From Aureimonas sp. Leaf427 (lineage in GTDB: Bacteria; Pseudomonadota; Alphaproteobacteria; Rhizobiales; Rhizobiaceae), in the NCBI RefSeq assembly GCF_001425485.1, contig NZ_LMQW01000001.1, positions 409,016 through 473,015 on the forward strand: a stretch of 64,000 nucleotides of DNA, in the 5' to 3' direction. Position numbers and translations under genes: made by a program. Shown here in pieces: positions 54,364 through 62,802 of this stretch (positions are counted from its first letter, which is position 1; each line of letters starts with the position of its first letter). The notes under the pieces were generated by a model. It searched no databases. It was not told the DNA's origin and worked only from the letters and a program-made list of their open reading frames with translations.

Positions 54364-55188
54364 TCACTCTCCCCCGGCGGCCGACACGGGCTTCTGCGCC
54401 ATGAGGCGGCGGGCGATGACGATGAGGAGAAGCGAGGCGACGAGCACCATCGTCGCGATCGCGTTCACCTCCGGCGTGACGCCGCGCCGGATGGAGGCGA
54501 AGACGTAGATCGGCAGCGTCGTGTTGGAGCCCGCCACGAAGAAGGCAACGATGAAGTCGTCGAAGGAGAAGGTGAAGGCGAGGAGAAAGCCCGCCAGAAT
54601 CGAGGGCAGGATCTGCGGCAGCACGATCTGGCGAAACGTGGTGAGAGGCGTCGCGTAGAGATCGGCCGAGGCCTCCACCATGTCCCGGCCGAGCCCCGCC
54701 ATGCGCGCCTTCACGATCATCGTCACGAGGGCGAGCGAGAAGAGCCCGTGCGCTGCCACGACCGAGCCGTAGCCGAGCCCGAGGCGCGGCGGCGCCTCGC
54801 CCGGCCAGAGAGCGGCGAGCACCGGATTGACGAGGGCGAAGACCTCGACGAGCGCGACCAGCGTCGCGATGCCGATGACGACGCCGGGCACGACGATCGC
54901 CGCGGCGAAGAGCCCGTCGAAGAGGCTGCGCGCCTTCGGCCCGAGGCGCTGGAGACCGAGCGCCGCCATGGTGCCGAAGACGGCGGCGAGGCCCGCGCTG
55001 GTCAGCGCGATGACGAGGCTGTTGAGAAGCGCCTCCATCAGGAAGGCATTGGACAGGGCCTTGCCGTACCAGAGCGTCGAGAAGCCCACGAACTCGCTCG
55101 CGCTCCGCCCCGAGTTGAACGAGAAGAGCACGACCAGCGCGATCGGCGCATAGAGGAAGACATAGACGAAGAGGAGCAGCGCGCGCAT
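54364..55188 (-). CDS. PotC-type ABC importer permease
   Basis: A 274-residue permease with six helices. It starts MRALLLFVYVFLYAPIALVV, as PotC/YdcV permeases do, and has the EAA loop EASADLYATPLTTFRQIVLP (about residues 180-199). It overlaps the PotB-type gene by one base (TGATG). Start at ATG 55188; the longer open frame upstream is a shadow inside the neighbour. Confidence 0.92.
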   Translation of the reverse strand: MRALLLFVYVFLYAPIALVVLFSFNSGRSASEFVGFSTLWYGKALSNAFLMEALLNSLVIALTSAGLAAVFGTMAALGLQRLGPKARSLFDGLFAAAIVVPGVVIGIATLVALVEVFALVNPVLAALWPGEAPPRLGLGYGSVVAAHGLFSLALVTMIVKARMAGLGRDMVEASADLYATPLTTFRQIVLPQILPSILAGFLLAFTFSFDDFIVAFFVAGSNTTLPIYVFASIRRGVTPEVNAIATMVLVASLLLIVIARRLMAQKPVSAAGGE

Positions 55189-56054
55189 CAGACGAGGTCC
55201 ACCTGCCGGCTGCCGGAGACGGTCCAGGCGATGCGCATGGCGGCGCCGAGAACGACGACCACGACGAGGACGAGCGTCACCGCGATTGCCGAGCCGAAAG
55301 GCCAGTTGCGCGACTGGAGGAAGAGGTCGACCAGCGCGTTGCCGATGAAGAAGACCTTGCCCCCGCCGAGAAGCTGCGGGATCAGATACTCGCCGAGAAG
55401 GAGGATCGTGACGAGCGCGACGCCCGTCATGACGCCGGGCAGCGAAAGCGGCAGCGTCACGTTGAGGAAGGTGGAGACGGGCCGCGCGCCGAGATCGGCG
55501 GAGGCCTCCATCAGGCGCCGGTCCAGCCGTTCGAGGCTCACATAGATCGGCATGATCATCAGCGGCAGATAGCCGTAGACGATGCCGAGGAGGACCGCGC
55601 CCGGCGTGTTCAGGAACCTGAGATCGGGCAGGCCGATCGTGCCGAGCAGGCTCGGAATGCCGCGCGAGCCCAGAATGTACATCCAGGCATAGGTGCGCAC
55701 GAGAAGGCTCGTCCAGAACGGCACGACGATCAGCGAGATCAGCACCAGCCGATGCCGCGGCGCCGCCTTGACCGCGATGTAGTAGGCCACGGGATAGGCG
55801 AGGAGGAGGCAGAGCGCGGCGCCCGCCGGCGCCAGGAGCAGCGTGTTCCAGAAGGCGGTGGCGCGCGCGGGAAGATTGGCGAAGTTCGCGAGGGTGAAGG
55901 CCGGCTGGTAGCCGCCCTCCGGCGCCCGCTCGCCGAAGGCGAAGACGAGCATGGCGGCGAAGGGCAGGACGAGGAACAGGACGAGCCAAAGACTCGCCGG
56001 CGCCATCAGCGCCGCCGTCACCAGCCTCTTGCGCGTCGTCTCGGCCAGCGCCAT
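55188..56054 (-). CDS. PotB-type ABC importer permease
   Basis: A 288-residue permease with six helices. The EAA loop EASADLGARPVSTFLNVTLP is at about residues 184-203. It pairs with the PotC-type permease to import a polyamine or similar small cation, using the ATPase encoded upstream. It is 43 bases downstream of the binding-protein gene. Confidence 0.92.
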   Translation of the reverse strand: MALAETTRKRLVTAALMAPASLWLVLFLVLPFAAMLVFAFGERAPEGGYQPAFTLANFANLPARATAFWNTLLLAPAGAALCLLLAYPVAYYIAVKAAPRHRLVLISLIVVPFWTSLLVRTYAWMYILGSRGIPSLLGTIGLPDLRFLNTPGAVLLGIVYGYLPLMIMPIYVSLERLDRRLMEASADLGARPVSTFLNVTLPLSLPGVMTGVALVTILLLGEYLIPQLLGGGKVFFIGNALVDLFLQSRNWPFGSAIAVTLVLVVVVVLGAAMRIAWTVSGSRQVDLV

Positions 56055-56097
56055 CGTGAAGGTCCCCCGCGAAGATCCGCCCGTCGCCGACGGTCGG

Positions 56098-57246
56098 TCA
56101 GGCCGACTTGAAGCGCGCCATGACCTCGGCGCGCGCGGGATCGGTCAGCGTGACGGCCGCGCCGAATTCGAGCGGCGTCAGCGCGGCCTCGTCGGGATAG
56201 ACGATCTTGTTCTGCGTCACCTCCGCCGGCAGAAGCGCGATGACGCGGCTATCGGTCGCCGGCGCCCCGTTGGCGATGTGCTCGCGCACGGCGTTCTTCG
56301 GGTCCATCAGGAAGTTCAGAAGCGCATAGCCCGCCGGCTTGTTCGCCGCGCTGGAGGGAATGGCGTAGAAGTCGGTCCAGATCTCGCCGCCGTCCTTGCC
56401 GAGCACGAAGCGGATTTCGGGCATGTCGCGGTTCAGCTGCGCGCCGTCGTTCGTCCAGCACATGGTCATCCAGGCATCGGTCGCACGCATGCCGGGCTGG
56501 TAGTCGCTGTTGATCGCGAAGAGATGCGGCTTGACGCCGACGAGCAGCGCCTCTGCCTCGGCGAGTTGCGCCGGGTCGGTGGAGTTGAAGTCGTGTCCGA
56601 GCGAGACCAGAGCGCAGCCGATCGTGGTCAGCTGATAGTCGTGCACCATGGCGCGCCCGTCGCCCTCGCCGGCCGCGACCTCGAAGAACTCCTTCCAGGT
56701 GGTGATCGGGGTCGTCAGCTTGGCCGAATTGAAGGCCATGCCCGTCGTGCCCCAGTTCTTGGGCAGCGCGAAGGTTTTTCCGTCGATCGTGCCTTCGCCG
56801 GTGAAGCGGGTGCTCTCGGCCCGGCCGTCGAAGTTCGGCACCTTGGACAGGTCGATCGTGTCGATCAGGCCGAGCTTCACATAGGTCGAGATCGTGTAGT
56901 TCGTCGGCACGAAGAGGTCCCAGCCCGCGCCGCCCGCCTGGAGCTTGGCCAGCATCTCCTCGTTGGAGCCGAAGACGTTCAGCTCGACCGCGACGCCGGT
57001 CGCGGCGGTGAAGGCCTCGAAGGTCGCGGGATCGTGGTAGTTCGGCCAGGTGGCGAGCGACATGCGCGAGCCGAGATCCTGCGCAAAGGCCGGCGAGCCG
57101 AAGAAGCCCGCGCGCCCGCCGAGAACGGCGACGGCAAGGCCGAGACCCGTCACGCCGAGGAAATGGCGCCGCGTGACCGAGCCGCGCTTCAGGCGCATGA
57201 ACTCGTCGGTGAAGCGCTGCGGGGTGATCCCATCGGATGTCGACAT
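56098..57246 (-). CDS. PotD/PotF-type binding protein with Tat-like signal
   Basis: A 382-residue periplasmic protein. The signal contains SVTRRHFLGVTGLGLAVAV, a twin-arginine motif (RRHFLG), with cleavage near AFAQD at about residue 55. The mature domain has NYHDPATFEAFTAATGV and YTISTYVKLGLIDTIDLSKVP, as in the spermidine/putrescine-binding family (SBP_bac_8). GAGGAAGAG precedes the ATG. Ligand inferred as a polyamine or an amino-acid-like cation. Confidence 0.92.
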   Translation of the reverse strand: MSTSDGITPQRFTDEFMRLKRGSVTRRHFLGVTGLGLAVAVLGGRAGFFGSPAFAQDLGSRMSLATWPNYHDPATFEAFTAATGVAVELNVFGSNEEMLAKLQAGGAGWDLFVPTNYTISTYVKLGLIDTIDLSKVPNFDGRAESTRFTGEGTIDGKTFALPKNWGTTGMAFNSAKLTTPITTWKEFFEVAAGEGDGRAMVHDYQLTTIGCALVSLGHDFNSTDPAQLAEAEALLVGVKPHLFAINSDYQPGMRATDAWMTMCWTNDGAQLNRDMPEIRFVLGKDGGEIWTDFYAIPSSAANKPAGYALLNFLMDPKNAVREHIANGAPATDSRVIALLPAEVTQNKIVYPDEAALTPLEFGAAVTLTDPARAEVMARFKSA

Positions 57247-57280
57247 CGGTCTCTTCCTCGGTTTTGCGTGGGACGTTCGG

Positions 57281-57370
57281 GTTCAAGCGGGCGGGGTTCA
57301 AGCGGGCGGGGTTCGGGCGGGCGGGGTTCGGGCGGGCGGGGTTCGGGCGGGCGGGGTTCGGGCGGGCGGA
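57281..57370. repeat. Six tandem 15-base repeats between ATPase and binding-protein genes
   Basis: Two units of GTTCAAGCGGGCGGG (57281-57310) are followed by four of GTTCGGGCGGGCGGG (57311-57370, the last one ending in A). The array fills most of the 130-base gap between the ATPase stop and the binding-protein start on the minus strand, just upstream of its Shine-Dalgarno. A frame through it would encode PEPRP-type repeats, but no gene uses it. Confidence 0.9.
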
Positions 57371-57376
57371 AAAGGT

Positions 57377-58495
57377 TCAGGTGGGAAAGACGTGGGCCGC
57401 GGCGGGATCGAAGGAGAGGACGACCCGCTCGCCCGGCTCGATCAGCGGAGCGTCCCCCGCCCCGCCCCGCTCGGCGGTGACGAGAAGATGGCCGAGCCCG
57501 GGCACGGCCAGCGAATACTCCGCCGCCGAGCCGAGGAAGATGCGGTGGGTGACGATGCCTTCGAACCCGGCGGCCCCGGCGCCGGACAGCGCGCCGCGCG
57601 AAAGCCGGATCGCCTCGGGCCGAAGCGCGACGGTCACCGGACCGCCGGAGAGACCGGCGCGCGGCGGTCCGGCGATCACGCGCCCATCGGGCAGGCGCAA
57701 AGCGCCGCCGGCCTCCAGCACGGCCGCGATGCGGTTGGTCTTGCCGACGAAATCGGCGACGAAGAGATCGGCGGGATGGTCGTAGACCGCCTGGGGAGGC
57801 GCGATCTGGCGGATGCGTCCAGCGCTCATCACGCAGACGAGGTCGCTCATCGAGAGCGCCTCCTCCTGGTCGTGGGTCACGAGGACGAAGGTGATGCCGA
57901 GGTCGCGCTGCAGGGTCTGGAGCTCGATCTGCATGGCGGTGCGCAGCTTCTTGTCGAGCGCGGCCAGCGGCTCGTCGAGAAGGAGCACGGAGGGCTTGTT
58001 GACGAGCGCGCGCGCCAGCGCCACCCGCTGCTGCTGGCCGCCGGACATCTCGTGGATGCGGCGCTTGGCATAGGTTCCGAGCCGCACCATCTCCAACGCC
58101 TCCCCGACCCGCCGCCGGATCTCGCCCGCATCGAGGCGCGGACGCATCTGCTTCAGCCCGTAGGCGACGTTCGCCTCGACGTCGAAATGGGGAAAGAGCG
58201 CATAGTGCTGGAAGACCATGTTGACCGGCCGGCGATAGGCCGGAACGCCCGTCATCGGCGCTCCCGCGATCAGAACCTCGCCGGCCGTCGGCTGCTCGAA
58301 GCCGCCGATCATGCGAAGGCACGTCGTCTTGCCGCAGCCGGACGGCCCGAGCAACGCGACGAACGCGCCCTTCGGCACGGCGAGATCGATGTCGCTCACC
58401 GCGACGACCGAGCCGTAGCTCTTCGTCACCGAGCGAAATTCGATGTCGTTCTCTGGAGCCGGCACGAGAACCCCGCTGAGCCGAGCGCCGCGCAT
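57377..58495 (-). CDS. potA: PotA-type ABC importer ATPase
   Basis: A 372-residue ATPase. Walker A GPSGCGKTTCLRM (about residues 50-62), signature MSGGQQQRVALARAL and Walker B VLLLDEPLAALDKKLR are intact. A C-terminal TOBE domain (about 285-370) is typical of PotA/FbpC-like importers. It is the first gene of a potA-D-B-C-type operon. The first 15 residues before DIEFRSVTKSYGS are not conserved, so an internal GTG could be the true start. Confidence 0.93.
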   Translation of the reverse strand: MRGARLSGVLVPAPENDIEFRSVTKSYGSVVAVSDIDLAVPKGAFVALLGPSGCGKTTCLRMIGGFEQPTAGEVLIAGAPMTGVPAYRRPVNMVFQHYALFPHFDVEANVAYGLKQMRPRLDAGEIRRRVGEALEMVRLGTYAKRRIHEMSGGQQQRVALARALVNKPSVLLLDEPLAALDKKLRTAMQIELQTLQRDLGITFVLVTHDQEEALSMSDLVCVMSAGRIRQIAPPQAVYDHPADLFVADFVGKTNRIAAVLEAGGALRLPDGRVIAGPPRAGLSGGPVTVALRPEAIRLSRGALSGAGAAGFEGIVTHRIFLGSAAEYSLAVPGLGHLLVTAERGGAGDAPLIEPGERVVLSFDPAAAHVFPT

Positions 58496-58559
58496 CCCCG
58501 ACGACGCACGAAGGACGCTCCATCCTGCCCATCATAGAGCATTCCCGGATGGCGCGAGT

Positions 58560-58575
58560 CCATCCGATCGGATGG
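58560..58575. promoter_or_regulatory. Perfect 16-base palindrome upstream of the PotA-type operon
   Basis: CCATCCGATCGGATGG is fully self-complementary and lies 64 bases upstream of the PotA start. Its size and place suit a dimeric repressor site. No regulator gene is adjacent. Confidence 0.45.
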
Positions 58576-58657
58576 GGTTTGCAGCGACGCCCATCGAAGT
58601 TTCGGCAAGGCCTCGAGAAATTCGCCGATACCGCTTCGAGCGAAGCATTCTGAAACG

Positions 58658-58686
58658 CGAAAGGCCGCCGGAGCGGCGGCCTTTCG
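58658..58686 (-). terminator. Terminator hairpin after the transaldolase gene
   Basis: CGAAAGGCCGCC (58658-58669) and GGCGGCCTTTCG (58675-58686) form a perfect 12-base stem with a five-base loop. On the minus strand CCTTTCGCGTTTC follows, so the U-rich part lies within the stem. Confidence 0.75.
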
Positions 58687-58712
58687 GATGGGGCGGAAAC
58701 GTCGGATCGAGA

Positions 58713-59696
58713 TCAGGCGGCGGCGCGCGAGCCGCCCTCTTCGAGGCGCTTGGCGACGAGCGTGCGCAGCGAGGTCAGATCCTTGGCGAAGGAGCGGATG
58801 CCCTCCGAGAGCTTCTCGGTGGCCATCGCGTCCTCGTTCATCATCCAGCGGAAGGTCTTCTCGTCCACCGTGACCGGCTCGACCTTGGAGAAGGTCTGAG
58901 GGCTCAGCTTGCGCTCCAGCGGGCCGGTCGCCGCGTCGAGCTCGGCCAGAAGGTTCGGCGAGATCGTCAGCCGGTCGCAGCCTGCCAGCGCCTCGATCTC
59001 CCCGACATTGCGGAAGGAGGCGCCCATGACCACGGTCTTGATGCCGTTGAACTTGTAGTAGTCGTAGATCGAGCGGACCGAGAGCACGCCCGGATCGTCC
59101 TCGGGGCCGTAGGTCTTGCCGGTCGACTTGGCGTGCCAGTCCATGATGCGCCCGACGAAGGGCGAGATCAGGAAGACGCCGGCATCGGCGCAGGCGATGG
59201 CCTGGGCGAGCGAGAAGATCAGCGTGAGATTGGTGTCGACGCCCTCCTTCTGGAGAACCTCGGCGGTGCGGATGCCCTCCCAGGTGGCGGCGAGCTTGAT
59301 GAGGATCTTCTCGCGGCCGACGCCGCGCGCCTCGTAATCGGCGACGATGGCGCGCGCGCGCTTGAGCGATCCCTCGACGTCGAAGGAGAGATCGGCATCG
59401 ACCTCGGTGGAGACGCGGCCGGGAACGAGCGCGGCGAGCGCCGAGCCGACGGAGACGGCGAGGCGGTCGGCGACCGCATTGGCGACGGCCGTCTTGTCGC
59501 CGCCCTTCTTGGCGCCCCAGGCGAGCGCTTCGGCGAAGGCGTCGTCGAACATCGGCGTGCCCAGCGCCTTCAGGACGATCGTCGGATTGGTCGTGCAATC
59601 CACCGGCTTCAGCGTGCGCACGGCCTCGATATCGCCGGTATCGGCAACGACCGTCGTCATCTCGCGGAGCTGTTCGAGCTTGGATTTGGTGCCCAT
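58713..59696 (-). CDS. tal: Transaldolase (TalB-type)
   Basis: A 327-residue (beta/alpha)8 enzyme of the pentose phosphate pathway. It interconverts sedoheptulose-7-P plus glyceraldehyde-3-P with erythrose-4-P plus fructose-6-P. The Schiff-base Lys134 lies in [11 protein letters not shown], and VDCTTNPTI (residues 32-40) and [15 protein letters not shown] are family signatures. It is a single gene with its own terminator. The long plus-strand frame over this gene is its antisense shadow. Confidence 0.96.
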   Translation of the reverse strand: MGTKSKLEQLREMTTVVADTGDIEAVRTLKPVDCTTNPTIVLKALGTPMFDDAFAEALAWGAKKGGDKTAVANAVADRLAVSVGSALAALVPGRVSTEVDADLSFDVEGSLKRARAIVADYEARGVGREKILIKLAATWEGIRTAEVLQKEGVDTNLTLIFSLAQAIACADAGVFLISPFVGRIMDWHAKSTGKTYGPEDDPGVLSVRSIYDYYKFNGIKTVVMGASFRNVGEIEALAGCDRLTISPNLLAELDAATGPLERKLSPQTFSKVEPVTVDEKTFRWMMNEDAMATEKLSEGIRSFAKDLTSLRTLVAKRLEEGGSRAAA

Positions 59697-59883
59697 CGTC
59701 TCATCCCTGTTCGCATCGTTCGGATTGTGCTTCAGATAGTCCTGTTTCGGCCCTCATGCGAGCCCGAACCGCCCCTTTTCGCCCCGCCCAGGTACGGATT
59801 GTTCGATCCCGCCGCTTGCCCCCGAAGCATCGGCGCCGTCTCTGAGAAGGGCGCGACCCGTCACACGAAGGAAGGACCCGGCC

Positions 59884-60291
59884 ATGGCGACCGTCAAGCT
59901 CTGGAGCGATGCGGAGGTCGAAGCCGACCCGCGCGTGGCGGCGATCTTCGCCGATATCCGCACCGTGCGCGGCTCCGACTTCGTCAACAATTTCTGGCGC
60001 GGGCTCGCCAACCAGCCGGACGTGCTGGAGCGCACCTGGGATGGGTTGAAGGCGGTGATGATCGCGCCGGGGGCCCTCGATCCGCTGACGCGCGAGCTGA
60101 TCTACATCGCCGTCTCCACCGCCAACGGCTGCGGCTACTGCATCCATTCCCACACGGCGGCGGCGAAGGCCAAGGGCATGACGGACGCCCAGCACGGCGA
60201 TCTCCTCTCCGTCATCGCCATGGCCTCGCAGACCAACGCCCTCGTGAACGCGCTCCAGATCCCCGTCGATCCCGAGTTTCAGGCGGGCTGA
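59884..60291 (+). CDS. AhpD-like carboxymuconolactone decarboxylase-family protein
   Basis: A 135-residue all-helical protein. Glu71, Cys83, Cys86 (CGYC) and His90 match the Glu-N11-Cys-X2-Cys-X3-His relay of AhpD, a thiol peroxidase/disulfide reductant. It probably reduces peroxides or alkylhydroperoxide reductase-type partners. It stands alone between transaldolase and the hydroxyacid dehydrogenase. The partner is unknown. Confidence 0.88.
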   Translation: MATVKLWSDAEVEADPRVAAIFADIRTVRGSDFVNNFWRGLANQPDVLERTWDGLKAVMIAPGALDPLTRELIYIAVSTANGCGYCIHSHTAAAKAKGMTDAQHGDLLSVIAMASQTNALVNALQIPVDPEFQAG

Positions 60292-60308
60292 CCAGCGCAT
60301 CCGACATC

Positions 60309-60360
60309 CCACGGCCCGGCATTTCCACGGCCAGATATTCCACGGCCCGACATTCCACGG
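60309..60360. repeat. Short 15-16-base tandem repeat
   Basis: Three units of the type CCACGGCCCGACATT (60309-60324, 60325-60339, 60340-60354) and a partial fourth (60355-60360), directly before the hydroxyacid dehydrogenase gene. Units differ at a few positions. No gene uses it. Confidence 0.75.
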
Positions 60361-60371
60361 AAAGACAGACC

Positions 60372-61328
60372 ATGAACCGACTGATCGTGACGCGGCGCCT
60401 CCCGCCCGCCGTCGAGGCGCGCTGCGCCGCCGAGTTCGATGCCAGCCTCCGCACCGACGACGCCGTCCTGTCCGCCGACGATCTCGCGGCCCGCGCGGAC
60501 GGCGCCGAGGCGATCCTCTGCGCGCCCGGCGACAGGATCGACGCGGCTCTGGTCGAGCGCCTTCCCGCCAGCGTCCGGGTCGTCGGCACCTTCTCCGTCG
60601 GGACCGACCACATCGACGCGGCCGCGCTGAAGGCGCACGGCATCGCGCTCTGCAACACGCCGGACGTGCTCTCGCGCGCCACCGCCGAGATCACGCTTCT
60701 CCTCATTCTGGCCGCCGCCCGGCGCGCCGGCGAGGGCGAGCGCATGGTGCGCGCCGGCCGCTGGACCGGCTGGGCCCCGACGCAGCTGATCGGCACCGAG
60801 ATTTCCGGCCGCCGCCTCGGCATCTACGGCATGGGCCGGATCGGGCGCGAGGTCGCCCGCATGGCGCGCGGCTTCTCCATGGAGGTCCACTACCGCAACC
60901 GCTCGCGTCTTGCGCCCGAGGAGGAGGCCGGCGCGATCTACCATGAGAGCGACGAGAGCCTGCTCGCCGTCTCCGACATCCTCTCCCTGAACGCGCCCGC
61001 CTCCCCGCAGACGCTGCGCTGGCTGAACGCGGAGCGCATCGAGCGCCTGCCGCCGCACGCGATCGTCGTCAACGCGGCGCGCGGCACGCTCGTCGACGAC
61101 GAGGCGCTGATCGCGGCGCTCGCCTCCGGCCGCGTCGCGGCCGCCGGGCTCGACGTCTTCGCGGGCGAGCCGAAGCTGCATCCGGGCTATCTCGACCTGG
61201 AGAACGCGGTGCTCCTGCCGCATCTCGGCAGCGCCACGCAGACCGCGCGCGACGCGATGGGCTTCCTCGCCCTCGACGGCATCGCCGCGGTCCTGCGGGG
61301 CGAGCGTCCGGCGAACCTCGTGGAATAG
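60372..61328 (+). CDS. D-2-hydroxyacid dehydrogenase (glyoxylate/hydroxypyruvate reductase-like)
   Basis: A 318-residue NAD(P)-dependent dehydrogenase. The coenzyme loop GMGRIGRE is at residues 153-160. The catalytic residues Arg237 (NAARGTL), Glu266 (FAGEP) and His284 (LPHLGSAT) are present. It fits glyoxylate/hydroxypyruvate reductase or D-glycerate dehydrogenase. Start at ATG 60372 is set by the family N-terminus; the frame upstream runs through antisense of other genes. Confidence 0.9.
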   Translation: MNRLIVTRRLPPAVEARCAAEFDASLRTDDAVLSADDLAARADGAEAILCAPGDRIDAALVERLPASVRVVGTFSVGTDHIDAAALKAHGIALCNTPDVLSRATAEITLLLILAAARRAGEGERMVRAGRWTGWAPTQLIGTEISGRRLGIYGMGRIGREVARMARGFSMEVHYRNRSRLAPEEEAGAIYHESDESLLAVSDILSLNAPASPQTLRWLNAERIERLPPHAIVVNAARGTLVDDEALIAALASGRVAAAGLDVFAGEPKLHPGYLDLENAVLLPHLGSATQTARDAMGFLALDGIAAVLRGERPANLVE

Positions 61329-61352
61329 ACGACAGCCCCGACCATTGCCCTC

Positions 61353-61952
61353 ATGCGGCCGAAAAGCGGGCCGAGGACTCGGCTGCACCGACGCCTTTCG
61401 AAAGACCTGTCCTTGACCCGCCGCATCGCGCTGTTCCTCGCCCTCCTCATCGGCCTTCCCGGCATCGCGCAGGCGCAGCACGCGCCGACGCGGGCCAAGC
61501 TCACCGAGACGATCGAGATCGCGGCGGCGCCGGAAAAGGTCTGGGCGCGGGTCCGCGATTTCTCCGACCTCTCCTGGAATCCGCTCGTCGCCACCGTCGA
61601 GACGGCGCCGGGAAACGTTCTGGAAAGCGCGCGGCTGGTGACGCTGAAGACCGGCGGCGAGATCGCCGAGACGCTCTATCGCTACGACGAGGACAAGCGC
61701 ATGTTCGCGACCCTCGTGCCCCACATGGATCTCAAGGTCCTGCCGGTCTCGACCTATTCCTCCTATCTCTACGTGAAGCCCGGCAAGGCTCCCGGCACGA
61801 CGCTAGTCGAATGGCGCGCCGCCTTCTACCGCGGCTGGCCGAACAACAATCCGCCGCCGGAGCTGAACGAGGCAGCCGGCATCAAGGCCGTCGGCGCCTT
61901 CGTGCGCGCGGCTCTGACGGGCCTGAAAACCTCGGTCGAGTCCGGGTCCTGA
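61353..61952 (+). CDS. SRPBCC-family exported protein, MxaD-like
   Basis: A 199-residue protein. A hydrophobic signal segment (about residues 22-42, IALFLALLIGLPGIAQAQ) precedes an SRPBCC lipid- or ligand-binding barrel (about 50-195) with PEKVWARVRDFSDLSWNPLV. The pattern resembles MxaD, a periplasmic helper of methanol oxidation, but no methanol dehydrogenase genes are near. TTG 61413 would give a more normal signal peptide than ATG 61353. Function unknown. Confidence 0.75.
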   Translation: MRPKSGPRTRLHRRLSKDLSLTRRIALFLALLIGLPGIAQAQHAPTRAKLTETIEIAAAPEKVWARVRDFSDLSWNPLVATVETAPGNVLESARLVTLKTGGEIAETLYRYDEDKRMFATLVPHMDLKVLPVSTYSSYLYVKPGKAPGTTLVEWRAAFYRGWPNNNPPPELNEAAGIKAVGAFVRAALTGLKTSVESGS

Positions 61953-62021
61953 GACGGAGCCCTTCGCGGACGAGGGTCCTCGACCTCCGATCTCGCCTCG
62001 ACAAGGCCGCATGAATTTTCT

Positions 62022-62221
62022 TGCGTCTTAAGTCTTGCGCAAGGCTTCCGGCGTATCCATCTTGTGAGGACACGAGGATGGTCGGAGAAATCCAGACCTC
62101 TCGCCGTCCCGGCCTTCGCGGCTCGTCCGACCACGGATGTACTGGCGAGGTGAGTCAGAAGGCCTCGAGACTCTTAGCAATAAGACGCAGAGCCGCCGGC
62201 GGAAACGCCCGGCGGCTTTTT
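62022..62221 (+). ncRNA. Candidate structured small RNA, about 200 bases
   Basis: TGCGTCTTA (62022-62030) can pair with TAAGACGCA (62181-62189), closing a domain of about 150 bases, immediately followed by an intrinsic terminator. The nearest upstream plus-strand stop is 70 bases before, so the terminator is not adjacent to a gene end. I cannot assign a known RNA family, and the promoter is not clear. Alternatively it is only a long 3' tail of the SRPBCC transcript. Confidence 0.3.
62191..62221 (+). terminator. Intrinsic terminator
   Basis: AGCCGCCGGCG (62191-62201) pairs with CGCCCGGCGGCT (62206-62217), one bulge, loop about GAAA, followed by TTTTT. A textbook rho-independent terminator for the candidate RNA or the SRPBCC message. 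Confidence 0.85.
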
Positions 62222-62330
62222 CGTGTCCGGGTCTCCCCACCGTCAGCGGCGCCCTGCCGCAGCCCCCTCTCCCCCGCATCCTTCGCGGCGCGACCGGCGT
62301 TGCCGTCCGAGGAAACCCCGGAGAGGCGAG

Positions 62331-62678
62331 ATGGCCGAGAGCAAGACCGACCACGACGACACGATGAAGGACTTCGCCGAGGCCGTGAACATGACGCCGG
62401 CCGAGCTGGAAAAGTGGCTGAAGACCGAGGAGAGCAAGGAGGTCGGCTGGCCGAAGGATGGCAGCGCGAAGGAGTCCGTCGGACATGCCTCGGGCAGGCG
62501 CATCGTCGAGATCAAGCGCACGAAGAAGGCCGATCTCACCGAGGACGATCTCGCCCATATGAAGAAGGTCGTCGGCTACGTGCATCGCCACCTGAAGCAG
62601 CGCCCGGACGGCGACGTCTCGCAAACCCGCTGGCGCTACTCCCTGATGAACTGGGGCCACGATCCGCTGAAGACCTGA
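62331..62678 (+). CDS. DUF3140-family protein
   Basis: A 115-residue, highly charged, soluble protein with no signal or membrane segment. It has the DUF3140 pattern MTPAELEKWLKTEESKEVGW (about residues 20-39) and a C-terminal VVGYVHRHLKQRP block ending in RWRYSLMNWGHDP. GAGAGGCGAG precedes the ATG. Found in many soil bacteria; function unknown. Confidence 0.85.
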   Translation: MAESKTDHDDTMKDFAEAVNMTPAELEKWLKTEESKEVGWPKDGSAKESVGHASGRRIVEIKRTKKADLTEDDLAHMKKVVGYVHRHLKQRPDGDVSQTRWRYSLMNWGHDPLKT

Positions 62679-62731
62679 CCGGCGGCACGCGGCGTCGCGA
62701 GAGCCCGCGACGGGCCGGGCCGCCGGTCAGG
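62674..62731. terminator. Bidirectional terminator-like hairpin
   Basis: CCTGACCGGCGGC (62674-62686) pairs perfectly with GCCGCCGGTCAGG (62719-62731); inside, CGTCGCG (62693-62699) pairs with CGCGACG (62706-62712). It overlaps the DUF3140 stop and lies between convergent genes. Confidence 0.7.
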
Positions 62732-62802
62732 GCGCTTCAGTGTTCGACGAGCAATCGAGGCGTCGCGGCGCCGGATGCCGCGACGCCGGCGGGCTGCGCG
62801 GT

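Larger units (their letters stand above)
61953..62330. other. 378-base intergenic region with a possible small RNA
   Basis: No protein gene is convincing here. The region has a nine-base long-range complement (62022-62030 with 62181-62189) and ends in a GC-rich hairpin with a U-tail (62191-62221). The last 110 bases lead to the DUF3140 gene. No clear promoter was identified. Confidence 0.5.

Noticed and set aside
54364-55989. A 541-residue frame covering both PotB/PotC-type permeases
   Set aside because: The true PotC gene starts at 55188. The upstream part is an out-of-frame reading of the PotB gene, so this is not a fusion.
57281-57370. CRISPR-like repeat array
   Set aside because: Units are 15 bases, directly adjacent with no spacers, and no cas genes are present.
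58443-61328. A 961-residue plus-strand frame upstream of the hydroxyacid dehydrogenase
   Set aside because: Only the last 318 residues are the enzyme. The upstream part is antisense to the transaldolase and out of frame with the AhpD-like gene.
61953-62330. tRNA or 6S RNA in the gap
   Set aside because: No cloverleaf or TpsiC-like pattern, and no recognisable 6S bubble structure; only a generic closing stem and terminator were seen.
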